Positions 50,800-58,861 of a stretch of DNA of 64,000 nucleotides are shown here, piece by piece. Under the pieces are notes generated by a model, which was not told the DNA's origin, made no database searches, and worked only from the letters and a program-made list of their open reading frames with translations. Within the stretch, counting starts at the first letter, position 1. Each line of letters starts with the position of its first letter. The DNA comes from Erythrobacter longus (GTDB lineage: Bacteria > Pseudomonadota > Alphaproteobacteria > Sphingomonadales > Sphingomonadaceae), in NCBI RefSeq assembly GCF_000715015.1, contig NZ_JMIW01000005.1, forward strand, positions 1-64,000, in the 5' to 3' direction. The translations under genes were made by a program, and so were the position numbers.

Positions 50800-50813
50800 T
50801 TGATCTGCATCAA
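50800..50813 (+). promoter_or_regulatory. Perfect FNR/FixK-type box TTGATCTGCATCAA
   Basis: Matches the TTGAT-N4-ATCAA consensus at all ten fixed positions. The centre is 56.5 bases upstream of the ATG of the SpoIIAA-like gene. If used at the class II position (-41.5), transcription would begin near 50848, three bases before the GGAGGT ribosome-binding site, with a TAGAAA hexamer at a plausible -10 position. This suggests induction under low oxygen by an FNR/FixK-like regulator. Confidence 0.7.
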
Positions 50814-50862
50814 CGACAGCGGTGCGACTCGCGGCGTAGAAAGGGACCATGGAGGTCCCCCA

Positions 50863-51630
50863 ATGATCAATATCGAATCCCTATCGCCCAAAGCCGTTCG
50901 CATCACCTCGATTGCCGAGTTTTGCCAGGCGGATGTCGAGACCCTCGTGGATTTCGTCCAAGGCCACTACGATAATGGCGGCGGCGGAAATCTGCTGATC
51001 GATGCAACCGCGCTCACCGGTTTTACGTTTTCTGCGGTCACTATCGAATTGGCGCATATGCCGTTGTTCGTAAAATGGCTCTACTCGCTTGATCGTATTG
51101 CGATCATCTCTGACGAGGACTGGATTCGCACTGCGGCGCGGCTTGAAAGCATGCTGCTGCCCGGCGTCACCTATCAGGTCTATGACGACGACGAGAAAGA
51201 CGCAGCGCTCGCTTGGGTGCTTGGGGAAGAGGATGCCCCGCACAAAGGCGCTTTCCGCGAGCTTGACCTTGGCAGGAGCGATGTGGCGGCGTTTGAGGTT
51301 GTCGGGCGGCTTGATGGGCCCGAATCGACACGCGGGCTTGCCATGGTCGAGGAACGGCTGAGTGATCCGCAATGCACCAAGCTGATGATGGTGATCCGCC
51401 ACTGGCACGGCTTTGAAGCCGAACTGCTGTTCAGCCGCCATCTCCTCGCCTCAAAGCTCAAGCTGATCGACACAATCGACCGCTACGCCATTGTCGGGGG
51501 GCCAAGCTGGGTCGGCGGCGTGGCCGAAACCATGGGGATGCTGATTAGACCTGAGATCAAGGCTTTTGAACTGGATGAGCAGGATGAAGCGCTGGAATGG
51601 CTTAGCGAGACAGTGGTGGAGGCTATTTAG
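50863..51630 (+). CDS. Two-domain SpoIIAA/STAS-like protein
   Basis: 255 residues from ATG 50863, chosen because of the strong GGAGGT at 50851-50856 seven bases upstream; the frame extends further but without support. Residues about 1-125 and 130-255 each look like the SpoIIAA-like (PF11964) fold: a strand, DFVQGHYDNGGGGNLLIDATALTGFTFSAVTIELAHMPLFVKWLYSLDRIAIISDEDWIRTAARLE, and in the second copy KLMMVIRHWHGFEAELLFSRHLLASKLKLIDTIDRYAIVGGPSWVGGVAETM. Both copies keep the W(I/V)...A..(L/M) helix after the strand. The single-domain relatives are small stress proteins or lipid-binding STAS domains; function is unknown. A perfect FNR-type box upstream suggests oxygen-dependent expression. The gene ends overlapping tadA tail to tail. 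Confidence 0.88.
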   Translation: MINIESLSPKAVRITSIAEFCQADVETLVDFVQGHYDNGGGGNLLIDATALTGFTFSAVTIELAHMPLFVKWLYSLDRIAIISDEDWIRTAARLESMLLPGVTYQVYDDDEKDAALAWVLGEEDAPHKGAFRELDLGRSDVAAFEVVGRLDGPESTRGLAMVEERLSDPQCTKLMMVIRHWHGFEAELLFSRHLLASKLKLIDTIDRYAIVGGPSWVGGVAETMGMLIRPEIKAFELDEQDEALEWLSETVVEAI

Positions 51631-52082
51631 CGCCGTTCCCTAAAGAAATCTCGCAATAACTCCGCCGCCTCCGCCTCGCCCAATCCTGTGTAGACCTCGG
51701 GCGCGTGCATGCATTGCTCTTGTTCAAACACCCGTGCGCCGTGCTCTACGCCGCCGCCTTTGGGGTCGCTGGCGCCGTAGTAGAGCCGCGCAACCCTCGC
51801 ATGGGCAATCGCGCCTGCACACATCGCGCAAGGCTCCAGCGTCACGTAAAGATCGCAGTCTGTCAGCCGGTCATCGTCCAGAGCTTGCGCCGCCAAGCGG
51901 ATTGCGCGGATTTCTGCGTGCCCGGTGGGATCGGGGGGGACGCGTGTCGCATTGGCGGCGACCGCGATAATTTCTCCATCCTTGACGATCACCGCGCCCA
52001 CGGGCACTTCGCCCGCCTGCGCTGCCTTTCGCGCCGCGTCCAGCGCGGTTTGCATGGGTTGAGGGATCGGCCAGCGGGTCAT
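51627..52082 (-). CDS. tadA: tRNA-specific adenosine deaminase
   Basis: 151 residues. Deaminates A34 to inosine in tRNA-Arg(ACG). Zinc and catalytic residues are complete: HAE with H55 and E57, and PCAMCAG with C85 and C88. [13 protein letters not shown] and the C-terminal FFRERR helix are typical. The gene converges with the SpoIIAA-like gene, their stops overlapping by four bases. The 161 bases upstream, shared with rpmB on the other strand, hold the promoters of both. Confidence 0.96.
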   Translation of the reverse strand: MTRWPIPQPMQTALDAARKAAQAGEVPVGAVIVKDGEIIAVAANATRVPPDPTGHAEIRAIRLAAQALDDDRLTDCDLYVTLEPCAMCAGAIAHARVARLYYGASDPKGGGVEHGARVFEQEQCMHAPEVYTGLGEAEAAELLRDFFRERR

Positions 52083-52243
52083 CGAAGCGACGCGCTACCC
52101 CTCAAACCCGCACGAATCAATTGACGATTCGGCAAGGGGCGGCTATGCGGCGCGCTTTCCGGGACACCCTTATGACATCACTTGTGATTAAGGGACGCCA
52201 TCACGGCGGTAGCGCCCCCCTAGTAAACGAGACGAGATTTATC

Positions 52244-52531
52244 ATGTCGCGCATTTGCGAACTGACTGGCAAAGGCCGCCAGGTTGGCAACAACGTCAGC
52301 CACGCCAACAACAAAACCAAGCGCGTATTTCTGCCCAACCTGCAGAACGTGACCCTGATGAGCGAAAAGCTCGAGCGCAGCTTCAAATTCCGCGTATCGA
52401 CCAATGGTCTTCGCTCGGTTGAGCACAATGGCGGGCTCGACAACTGGCTGCTCAAGACGAAAGACGAAAAGCTTTCGACACGGGCGCAAAAGGTCAAGCG
52501 CGAGCTTAAGAAAGCTGTCGCAGCTGCCTAA
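52244..52531 (+). CDS. rpmB: 50S ribosomal protein L28
   Basis: 95 residues from ATG 52244. It has the L28 core: [36 protein letters not shown], then [21 protein letters not shown], with a C-terminal basic helix as in alphaproteobacteria. An upstream in-frame ATG (52121) adds a stretch unlike L28 and is rejected. A strong terminator follows. Confidence 0.98.
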   Translation: MSRICELTGKGRQVGNNVSHANNKTKRVFLPNLQNVTLMSEKLERSFKFRVSTNGLRSVEHNGGLDNWLLKTKDEKLSTRAQKVKRELKKAVAAA

Positions 52532-52563
52532 TTCGCCCTTTGGCGTCTGAAATTGCTAAGAAG

Positions 52564-52595
52564 GCGTGGCGCAAGTGGGCGCTCACGTCTTTTTT
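52564..52595 (+). terminator. Intrinsic terminator after rpmB
   Basis: A GC-rich stem (GCGTGGCGC pairing with CGC-T-CACGT, one bulged T and one G-U at the base) with loop AAGTGG, followed directly by a run of six T. It starts 33 bases after the rpmB stop. Confidence 0.8.
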
Positions 52596-52608
52596 GCGTT
52601 TTTCATTT

Positions 52609-52707
52609 CCCTACCGCTTCGCTATTTGAGGGTGTTCTTGATTGCCCTATCGCTTCGCTATTTGAGGGCGTTTTTCATTGCCCTATCGCTTCGCTATTTG
52701 AGGGAGG
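52609..52707. repeat. Three tandem 36-bp repeats overlapping a gene end
   Basis: Units start with CCCTATCGCTTCGCTATTTG at 52609 (one base different), 52645 and 52681, an exact 36-base period. The third copy runs into the minus-strand phytase-like gene and supplies its last four codons and TAG stop. Each unit has CCCT...AGGG ends that could form short hairpins. Confidence 0.9.
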
Positions 52708-53671
52708 GGTCGTAAATCAGCTTGGCCAGCAAGGTCCGCTGCATCGCAGCGATGTTGTCATCCGAGATAACCCAGACCGCCACCCGGCCATCTTCAAGCC
52801 GGCGCACCGCTAGCCCCTCGTAATTTTCTGGCGGTAGAAGATCGTCAAACCGGAACAATATCCGCGGCGACAAGGGTTCCGCCGACCCCGCATCGGGCGG
52901 ATCGGATATTGCCATCATCCCCGCAAAGGGCGGGTAGTTGCCCCAATTCACATCGCGCATCAGATAAAGGACCCTGCCATCGGGCAATTGTGCAAGGTCT
53001 GTCACCGCAAACTCTGGCGCTGGGTTGGCAAAGGGCAGAATGCGCGGCGCGCCTCCCTCGACAGGATCGCTGGCGTAAATCAACGCCTCTTGATGCCGTT
53101 CGGGGATGATCAGAAATCGCCCGTCGGTCAGGCGCACCATCGCCTCAAGCCCAGCATTGGCGTACCAATCCACCTCATCCTGAATGATCCGCACCTTTTC
53201 AGGCTCAGTCCGATAAGAGAAGCGGTGGATCGCATGAGTGTTTTCATAGCCCACCCAATAATCGCCTCGATCGGCGGGATCACGCGTCACCGATTCGATG
53301 TCCCACAATAGCGGGTAGAGATCAGGATCATCATAAGGCAGGCCCCCAATCAGGCGCATATCGGCGCTTTCTTCGGCTCGGTCGGGCTCGATAAAGGTGA
53401 AGAGAAACCCCCGGTCGGAAAAAGCCCGCAAACGTCCATCGCCCACCGGCATCAGCCCGGAAAAACCGCCAAAACGCAAAGTGGGCTCGGTTGAATAATG
53501 CCACACGCCCTCAACGCTCCACCCGGGCGCTGAAACCTGCGATGGCCCTGCGATCTGAGCAAGCTCAATTCTTTCGGGGTTTGCCTTTTCAACCGGGGTT
53601 CGCAGCCAAGTGCCGGGTGCCACCATACCAGCCACAGCCAGAGCCGCGATGACCCGGACTGCTCTAGACAT
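52694..53671 (-). CDS. Phytase-like esterase domain protein, exported
   Basis: 325 residues with an N-terminal hydrophobic signal (about 5-20, AVRVIAALAVAGMVAPG). The body matches the esterase-like domain of the phytase family (PF13449): FGGFSGLMPVGDGRLRAFSDRG, DIESVTRDPADRGDYWVGYENTHAIHRF, NAGLEAMVRLTDGRFLIIPER, and PPENYEGLAVRRLEDGRVAVWVISDDN. This is a beta-propeller of secreted enzymes; the substrate may be a phosphoester but is not proved. The stop and the last residues lie inside a 36-bp tandem repeat, so the C-terminus may have been changed by repeat insertion. It starts two bases after the M23 peptidase stop, so the two are co-transcribed. Confidence 0.88.
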   Translation of the reverse strand: MSRAVRVIAALAVAGMVAPGTWLRTPVEKANPERIELAQIAGPSQVSAPGWSVEGVWHYSTEPTLRFGGFSGLMPVGDGRLRAFSDRGFLFTFIEPDRAEESADMRLIGGLPYDDPDLYPLLWDIESVTRDPADRGDYWVGYENTHAIHRFSYRTEPEKVRIIQDEVDWYANAGLEAMVRLTDGRFLIIPERHQEALIYASDPVEGGAPRILPFANPAPEFAVTDLAQLPDGRVLYLMRDVNWGNYPPFAGMMAISDPPDAGSAEPLSPRILFRFDDLLPPENYEGLAVRRLEDGRVAVWVISDDNIAAMQRTLLAKLIYDPSLK

Positions 53672-53672
53672 T

Positions 53673-54617
53673 CTAGTTCATCGGCCCTGCAAGAAGGATC
53701 GGGTCAAAGCGCGCATCGTGCCATTTGAGGCCCCAGTGAAGGTGCGGCCCGGAAGAACGCCCGGTCGAGCCTACATCGCCGATATGCTGTCCCTGACGCA
53801 CGCGGTCACCCTCTTTCACGACAAGGCGGCTGCAATGCAGAAATGCGCTGTTGAGGCCATTGCCGTGGTCGATCATCAAAAGCCCGCCTTCAAGGCTGAA
53901 CCCGGTGCGCGCAAGGACCACCACGCCGTCTGCGGGTGCTACAAAAGGCGTGCCATTGGGTTTGGCAATGTCGATGCCCGAGTGATAGCTCCCCGGCTCA
54001 CCTTGATAGATACGCTGGCGGCCAAAGCGGCCCGAAATGCGGCCCGTGACCGGCCAGATGAAATCCTGTTTCCACCCTTGCGCATCGGTTTTCCTGGCCC
54101 GCGCGGCGACAATCGCATTGTATTCAGGCTCGCGCTGTTTCCAGTAGGCTTCGGGATCGCGAAGCTCGCGCTTGGGCACATTGACCCGTTCAATCTGCCA
54201 GTCGCGTGAAGAGACACTCAACGTTTCGCCGTGGATTTGGCCACTTTCCAGCCTTGCGCTCAGGGTGACAGTGCTCTCAGCATCGCGGTCAAAGGCTGCA
54301 AAGAACGACCCGTCTTCGCCAATTTCGATCGCTTGGTCGCCCAGTGATGCAGAGACTGCGCCATCGGGCACAAACCCGCGGATAAACCCGCCTTGGGTGA
54401 GCTCACCTGAATAAGAAAACCGCGTGTTTTGATAGGCTGGCTCATCGGCGGAACCTTGCGAGCCCGTTTCGCTCTCAGGTGCAGCCGCTGCCACAGGCTC
54501 CGCTGCGACCGGTGCAGCTGTTGCCGATTCAACAGCAACCGGGGTTGCCGCTTCCGTCCCGGTGCAGCTTACAAGTCCCAGTAATCCCAGCCCAGCAACA
54601 ATCCCAAGCCTGCGCAT
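53673..54617 (-). CDS. M23-family metallopeptidase lipoprotein (LytM domain)
   Basis: 314 residues from the ATG at 54617, chosen because it gives a lipoprotein signal (MRRLGIVAGLGLLGLVSC, lipid Cys18) and lies four bases after the DUF2093 stop; an upstream ATG at 54668 would overlap that gene. An Ala/Glu/Pro-rich spacer (about 20-70) and a beta-rich middle (about 75-165) precede the LytM domain: RIYQGEPGSYHSGIDIAKPNGTPFVAPADGVVV, GLLMIDHGNGLNSAFLHCS and GRSSGPHLHWGL. The zinc ligands HxxxD and HxH are present, so it should be an active peptidoglycan endopeptidase at the outer membrane. Confidence 0.94.
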   Translation of the reverse strand: MRRLGIVAGLGLLGLVSCTGTEAATPVAVESATAAPVAAEPVAAAAPESETGSQGSADEPAYQNTRFSYSGELTQGGFIRGFVPDGAVSASLGDQAIEIGEDGSFFAAFDRDAESTVTLSARLESGQIHGETLSVSSRDWQIERVNVPKRELRDPEAYWKQREPEYNAIVAARARKTDAQGWKQDFIWPVTGRISGRFGRQRIYQGEPGSYHSGIDIAKPNGTPFVAPADGVVVLARTGFSLEGGLLMIDHGNGLNSAFLHCSRLVVKEGDRVRQGQHIGDVGSTGRSSGPHLHWGLKWHDARFDPILLAGPMN

Positions 54618-54621
54618 CGCG

Positions 54622-54825
54622 TTACTCTTGCTCAAGCAGGCGGCGGGTCGCGATTTCAGGGGTGGCATAGGCCTCCTGATGCTCCGCGCTCCAATAGCGA
54701 AGGTCTTCCAGGTGGATCACTGTCCCGGACACGGCACAAATGACATGTTGGCCCGGGCGAAGCACACGAAAGCCAGAGGGACCATAATGGAGTTTAGCGG
54801 TTTTATCGCCTGATGACATCAACAT
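54622..54825 (-). CDS. DUF2093 family protein
   Basis: 67 residues with the complete DUF2093 pattern: AKLHYGPSGFRVLRPGQHVICAVSGTVIHLEDLRYWSAEHQEAYATPEIATRRLLE. This short conserved alphaproteobacterial family has no known function. It is 24 bases downstream of xseA and four bases upstream of the M23 gene, in one unit with them. Confidence 0.95.
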   Translation of the reverse strand: MLMSSGDKTAKLHYGPSGFRVLRPGQHVICAVSGTVIHLEDLRYWSAEHQEAYATPEIATRRLLEQE

Positions 54826-54849
54826 AGGTGAGCCTATAGCAAGCCGGAG

Positions 54850-56331
54850 CTATCCAAACAAATCATCTTGCGCCGGGTTTGGTGCAGATGGTCGCAATTT
54901 GCGCTTGGGAGGTGCAGGTGCAGGTGCAGGTGGAGGGGCGTCCCCCACTCCAACAGTCAGCTCGCCATCCTTGAACCTTAGATCAAGCGCAGTGTGCTTG
55001 GCGGCGTCCGCGCGGGAGGTTACGACTTTGCCCTCGCTGGTCCGCACCATCGCATAGCCGCGTTCCAATGGCTTTTCCGGGTGCAATTGCTGTGTCAGCC
55101 GAGCAAGAGCATCGAGGCGGTTTTGCCTCTCGCCGATTGGGCGCGTCACAAGCTCGGGTAAGAGCCTGACCCGGCGAAGGCGCTCTTGGCGCGTTTCAAG
55201 CGCCTGGCCCAGAAGACGCGGGCTAAGCCGCGCCGCAGTGCCTGCCAATCGCTCGCGTCCCTGCCCTGCACGGTCACGCAAGCCACGGCGAAGGCGCTCT
55301 GAAAGATCGTCGAGCTTTTGCGCCTGGGGTTGGAGCAGCGCTTCGATCTTCGGCATCCGCCGCACGCGCGCTTCCAGCCGCTCACGGCCAAGCTCAAGCG
55401 GGCGATGCACTGCGCGGCGTTGGCGAGCGGCGAAATCGGCGACCGTGGCCTCCAGGTCCACCCGCACCGGAACTGCCATCTCGGCGGCGGCTGTCGGGGT
55501 CGGCGCACGCCGATCCGCCGCATAATCGGCAAGCGTTGTATCGGTTTCGTGACCCACGGCAGAAATCACCGGAATGGTACATTCGGCAATTGCGCGAACC
55601 ACAATCTCCTCATTGAAGGACCACAAATCCTCTATCGATCCGCCTCCGCGCGCCACAATCACCACATCGGGCCGCGCAACCGGACCACCCGGTTGAATTT
55701 CAGAGAACCCTCGAATGGCGCCCGCCACTTGTTCAGCCGCCCCCTGCCCCTGAACCAGAACCGGCCAGACCAGAACATGGCTCGGGAACCGGTCGGCGAG
55801 CCGGTGCAGAATATCGCGGATGACTGAACCTGTGGGCGAGGTTACCACCCCGATAGTGCGCGGCAGAAACGGCAGGCGGCGCTTGCGCTCGGGTGCGAAC
55901 AGCCCTTCGGCGTCCAACCGTGCGCGGGTTTTTTCCAGCAGCGCCAGCAAAGCGCCCTCGCCCGCGACCTCAAGACTGTCGATGACGATCTGGTATTTGG
56001 AACGGCCGGGATAAGTCGTCAGCTTACCCGTCGCGATCACCTCAAGCCCGTCTTCGGGCACAAAGGCCAGCCGCCCCGCATTCCCGCGCCACATCACCCC
56101 GTCGAGCACCGCTTTGTCGTCTTTAAGCGCGCAATACATATGCCCAGAAGCCGCGCGTTTGACGCCGGAAAGCTCGCCGCGAAGCCTTACATAGCCAAAG
56201 CGATCCTCCACGGTGCGCTTCAAGCTTTGGGAAATCTCGCTGATCGTAAGCGGCTCGGCATTGTCGCCGTCTCTGCTGCGCGCTAGCAGGCCAGAACTGT
56301 CGTCGTTGTTTGAAGAGGGGCTGCGAGCCAT
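54850..56331 (-). CDS. xseA: Exodeoxyribonuclease VII large subunit
   Basis: 493 residues. The OB-fold N-terminus ([54 protein letters not shown]) is followed by the catalytic domain ([103 protein letters not shown]), a long coiled coil (about 280-400), and a C-terminal XseA end. A Pro/Ala tract ([13 protein letters not shown]) precedes the tail DDLFG. With XseB it degrades single-stranded DNA. Its ATG overlaps that of purD on the other strand (CATG at 56329-56332). Confidence 0.97.
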   Translation of the reverse strand: MARSPSSNNDDSSGLLARSRDGDNAEPLTISEISQSLKRTVEDRFGYVRLRGELSGVKRAASGHMYCALKDDKAVLDGVMWRGNAGRLAFVPEDGLEVIATGKLTTYPGRSKYQIVIDSLEVAGEGALLALLEKTRARLDAEGLFAPERKRRLPFLPRTIGVVTSPTGSVIRDILHRLADRFPSHVLVWPVLVQGQGAAEQVAGAIRGFSEIQPGGPVARPDVVIVARGGGSIEDLWSFNEEIVVRAIAECTIPVISAVGHETDTTLADYAADRRAPTPTAAAEMAVPVRVDLEATVADFAARQRRAVHRPLELGRERLEARVRRMPKIEALLQPQAQKLDDLSERLRRGLRDRAGQGRERLAGTAARLSPRLLGQALETRQERLRRVRLLPELVTRPIGERQNRLDALARLTQQLHPEKPLERGYAMVRTSEGKVVTSRADAAKHTALDLRFKDGELTVGVGDAPPPAPAPAPPKRKLRPSAPNPAQDDLFG

Positions 56332-57613
56332 GAATATCCTGTTGATCGGGTCGGGTGGCCGTGAACATGCGCTAGCCTGGAAGCTGGCGCAATCCCCGTC
56401 TTGTGATAGGCTCTACGCCGCCCCCGGAAATCCGGGCATCGCTGAGGAAGCGCAAATTGTGACCCTTGATGCGAGTGATCACACGGCGGTGGTGGAGTTT
56501 TGCAAGGTACGCGATATCGGCCTTGTGGTGATTGGCCCGGAGGCTCCGCTGGTCGAAGGCCTTGCCGATAGCCTCGCCGCCGCTGGCATCCCCGCTTTCG
56601 GCCCGTCCGCCAAGGCCGCGCAATTGGAAGGCTCCAAGGGTTTTACCAAGGATTTGTGCGCAAGAGCCGATATCCCCACAGGCGGCTATGTCCGCACGCA
56701 CTCCCTCGCGGAGGCTGTCGAAGCGCTTTCCAAATTCACCGCGCCTTACGTGCTCAAGGCCGACGGGCTCGCGGCAGGTAAAGGCGTTGTCATCGCCGCC
56801 ACGCTCGAAGAGGCGAAAGCTGCGCTCGCCGATATGTTCGACGGAGCATTCGGAGAGGCCGGCGCGCAGGTTGTGATCGAGGAATTTCTCGAAGGCGAAG
56901 AGGCAAGCTTCTTTGCGATCACCGACGGCAAAAATGTGCTGCCTTTTGGAACGGCGCAAGACCACAAGCAGGTGGGCGAAGGCGATGCTGGCCCCAACAC
57001 CGGCGGCATGGGCGCCTATTCGCCCGCACCCGTCCTCACCGACGAACTTCAGGCCCGCGTGATCGCAGAGATTATCCAGCCGACCGTCGACACGATGCGC
57101 GCCGAGGGAATGCCCTATTCCGGCGTGCTTTACGCAGGCCTCATGCTGACCGCGACCGGCCCCCAGCTGATCGAATACAATTGCCGTTTCGGCGATCCGG
57201 AATGCCAGGTTCTGATGACGCGGTTCGAGGGCGATCTGGCAGCGGTGATGCTGGCCTGTGCCAAGGGTGAACTGTCCGGGGGCGAGCTTGCCGGGGTCGA
57301 AGCCGGTTTCGCCGAGGAAACCGCGCTCACCGTGGTGATGTGCGCCAATGGCTATCCCGGAACGCCGGAAAAGGGCGGGCGCATTGATCTGGGCACGGCG
57401 CAAGCAAATGGCGCAAAGGTCTTTCACGCAGGCACAAAGCTGGTGGACGGCGCTCTGGTCGCGAACGGTGGCCGCGTGCTCAACGTGACGGCAAGCGGCG
57501 CGAATGTGACAAAGGCCAAAGCGGCAGCCTACGAAGCGGTGGCCAAGGTCAATTTCCCAAGCGGCTTCTACCGCAGCGATATCGGCTGGAAAGAAGTCGC
57601 GCGCGAGGGATAA
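56330..57613 (+). CDS. purD: Phosphoribosylamine-glycine ligase
   Basis: 427 residues from ATG 56330; the frame is open upstream but [23 protein letters not shown] is the conserved PurD start and GAGGGG lies a suitable distance before it. Landmarks: [25 protein letters not shown], the ATP-grasp block [17 protein letters not shown] and [73 protein letters not shown]. It makes glycinamide ribonucleotide in purine synthesis. A degenerate second copy of the last about 21 codons occurs 466 bases downstream. Confidence 0.98.
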   Translation: MNILLIGSGGREHALAWKLAQSPSCDRLYAAPGNPGIAEEAQIVTLDASDHTAVVEFCKVRDIGLVVIGPEAPLVEGLADSLAAAGIPAFGPSAKAAQLEGSKGFTKDLCARADIPTGGYVRTHSLAEAVEALSKFTAPYVLKADGLAAGKGVVIAATLEEAKAALADMFDGAFGEAGAQVVIEEFLEGEEASFFAITDGKNVLPFGTAQDHKQVGEGDAGPNTGGMGAYSPAPVLTDELQARVIAEIIQPTVDTMRAEGMPYSGVLYAGLMLTATGPQLIEYNCRFGDPECQVLMTRFEGDLAAVMLACAKGELSGGELAGVEAGFAEETALTVVMCANGYPGTPEKGGRIDLGTAQANGAKVFHAGTKLVDGALVANGGRVLNVTASGANVTKAKAAAYEAVAKVNFPSGFYRSDIGWKEVAREG

Positions 57614-57675
57614 CTGCAGGAATTGGGGTAAAAGCACGCTCACGGAGAAACAATGAGAGCGATCCTTCTTTTAGG

Positions 57676-57975
57676 CTATGTACGGGCCAGCCTACGAACG
57701 AGCCACCGGGTCGACAAATAGCCAAAAAAGCAAAGAGGAACACTCCACCATGCGAGGTGAGCCGTCAGTGAAGCCCACACGGCTTCGTCTTTGGGCAAAA
57801 GGTCATAGTACCGCTGTCGGATCGCGCGAAGGACGTACCAGTGGAGAATTGGATAAGCCGTTGCCACGCTGAGGCTTCCCAAACCCCAGAAGAACCACCG
57901 CTGCCGAGAGAAGGCAAAGCCCACTAAAATGGCTAGCAAGATCGGGATCGAAGACCCTAGGAGGACGATTGTCAT
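57676..57975 (-). CDS. Small membrane protein of unknown function
   Basis: 99 residues with three hydrophobic segments (about 2-22, 28-48, 70-92) and a basic end (STRWLVRRLART). No family is recognised. It lies between purD and a decayed copy of the purD 3' end, pointing back toward purD, which suggests it came in with a rearrangement. Coding status rests on length and membrane character only. Confidence 0.5.
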   Translation of the reverse strand: MTIVLLGSSIPILLAILVGFAFSRQRWFFWGLGSLSVATAYPILHWYVLRAIRQRYYDLLPKDEAVWASLTAHLAWWSVPLCFFGYLSTRWLVRRLART

Positions 57976-58013
57976 TGTCGCAGGTTAGCAGTCTGTACCA
58001 CGTCCGCAATTGG

Positions 58014-58076
58014 GTGGATTTCCCGAGCCGCATCTACCGCAACGATATCGGCTGAACAGACGTTGCGCACGAAGGC
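58014..58076 (+). pseudogene. Remnant of a purD 3' end
   Basis: These 63 bases align without gaps to 57548-57610 at the end of purD; by hand count 50 of 63 match. Read in the same frame they give VDFPSRIYRNDIG then a TGA where purD has TGG (Trp), followed by TDVAHEG against KEVAREG. Some differences are synonymous, so the copy diverged at least partly while coding and was later broken. Confidence 0.75.
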
Positions 58077-58222
58077 GAGTACGCGCATCTGCCCACGCCC
58101 AACCCCTCCCGCAAGCGGGGAGTCGCAGACGGCCGTAGGCCAGCGGAGCGAGACTTGCCGAACCGATAGGTGAGGCTTAGTCGCAGCGGGGTGGGCTGTA
58201 TGGAGAGCGTGCAGACACAAAC

Positions 58223-58236
58223 TTGATTCAGATCAA
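58223..58236 (+). promoter_or_regulatory. Perfect FNR/FixK-type box TTGATTCAGATCAA
   Basis: Matches TTGAT-N4-ATCAA at all ten fixed positions, with its centre 41.5 bases upstream of the first base of the cytochrome c start codon. A class II promoter here would start transcription at or next to the ATG, so either the message is leaderless or the activator works from a different spacing. Control of a c-type cytochrome by an oxygen-sensing FNR-type activator is biologically expected. Confidence 0.75.
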
Positions 58237-58270
58237 AGACACTTGGCCTTAATGGGTTCATACAGCCAAT

Positions 58271-58633
58271 ATGACCCATCGCCTCATCATCTCCGCCGCA
58301 GCAGGTCTGCTCCTTGCCTCTTGTCAGTCCGCTTACCCGGATGCGCCTCAGGTCGGGGCGATCTCGACGGCTCCTGCGCCCGCTTTCGTCGAAGCAGCTT
58401 GCGGGGGGTGCCATGCGGTTGAGCCACCCTTCCTCTCGCCCAATGCGACCGCGCCAAGCTTTGAATCGATTGCCAATCGGCCCGGTGTGACCCGGTCCAC
58501 AATCCAGGCCTGGCTCAGAAACGCGCACAATTATCCTGAACAGATGGATTTCGACCTGACCCCCGATAAGGTCAATGAAGTGTCCAACTACATGATTACG
58601 CTAAAGCGCCGGGATTACGTGCCGGTGGAGTGA
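58271..58633 (+). CDS. Cytochrome c family lipoprotein
   Basis: 120 residues. The signal peptide ends in a lipobox (LLLASC, Cys18), so the protein is probably anchored to a membrane on the periplasmic side. A single haem-binding motif CGGCH is at 44-48 (haem attached through C44 and C47, His48 ligand); Met in YPEQMDF is the likely distal ligand. The C-terminal helix VNEVSNYMITLKRR fits class I cytochrome c. It would serve as a small electron carrier. A perfect FNR-type box lies upstream. Confidence 0.92.
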   Translation: MTHRLIISAAAGLLLASCQSAYPDAPQVGAISTAPAPAFVEAACGGCHAVEPPFLSPNATAPSFESIANRPGVTRSTIQAWLRNAHNYPEQMDFDLTPDKVNEVSNYMITLKRRDYVPVE

Positions 58634-58861
58634 TTTCGAAAGCTGGGGTGACGTGGGCAAGCCATGTCGGAGAAACACTGGTTTTCCTACTCGGGCTTAG
58701 CGCGCTAACCTCAAGTATGGCTTTTTCACTTCCCGGCACGCTTGACCCAGTTCAATCGGTAGAACCGATTAGTGAGCGCCCGACTAATCGAACGGATTTC
58801 AACCCCAGGACAGTGTGTCAAGTGTGTCAAAACTTGCGTATTTTAGCGCATTTTCAGAAGC

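Noticed and set aside
50719-50862. 48-codon N-terminal extension of the SpoIIAA-like protein
   Set aside because: The extension lies in the RNase T2 gene end and the FNR-type site; a GGAGGT directly before ATG 50863 fixes the real start.
52113-52131. Inverted repeat CGAATC-N7-GATTCG upstream of tadA as an operator
   Set aside because: Short arms made of two GANTC methylation sites, which are common in alphaproteobacterial promoters; no further support for a specific operator.
56372-57643. 423-codon minus-strand frame opposite purD
   Set aside because: Antisense shadow of purD in GC-rich sequence; no motifs.
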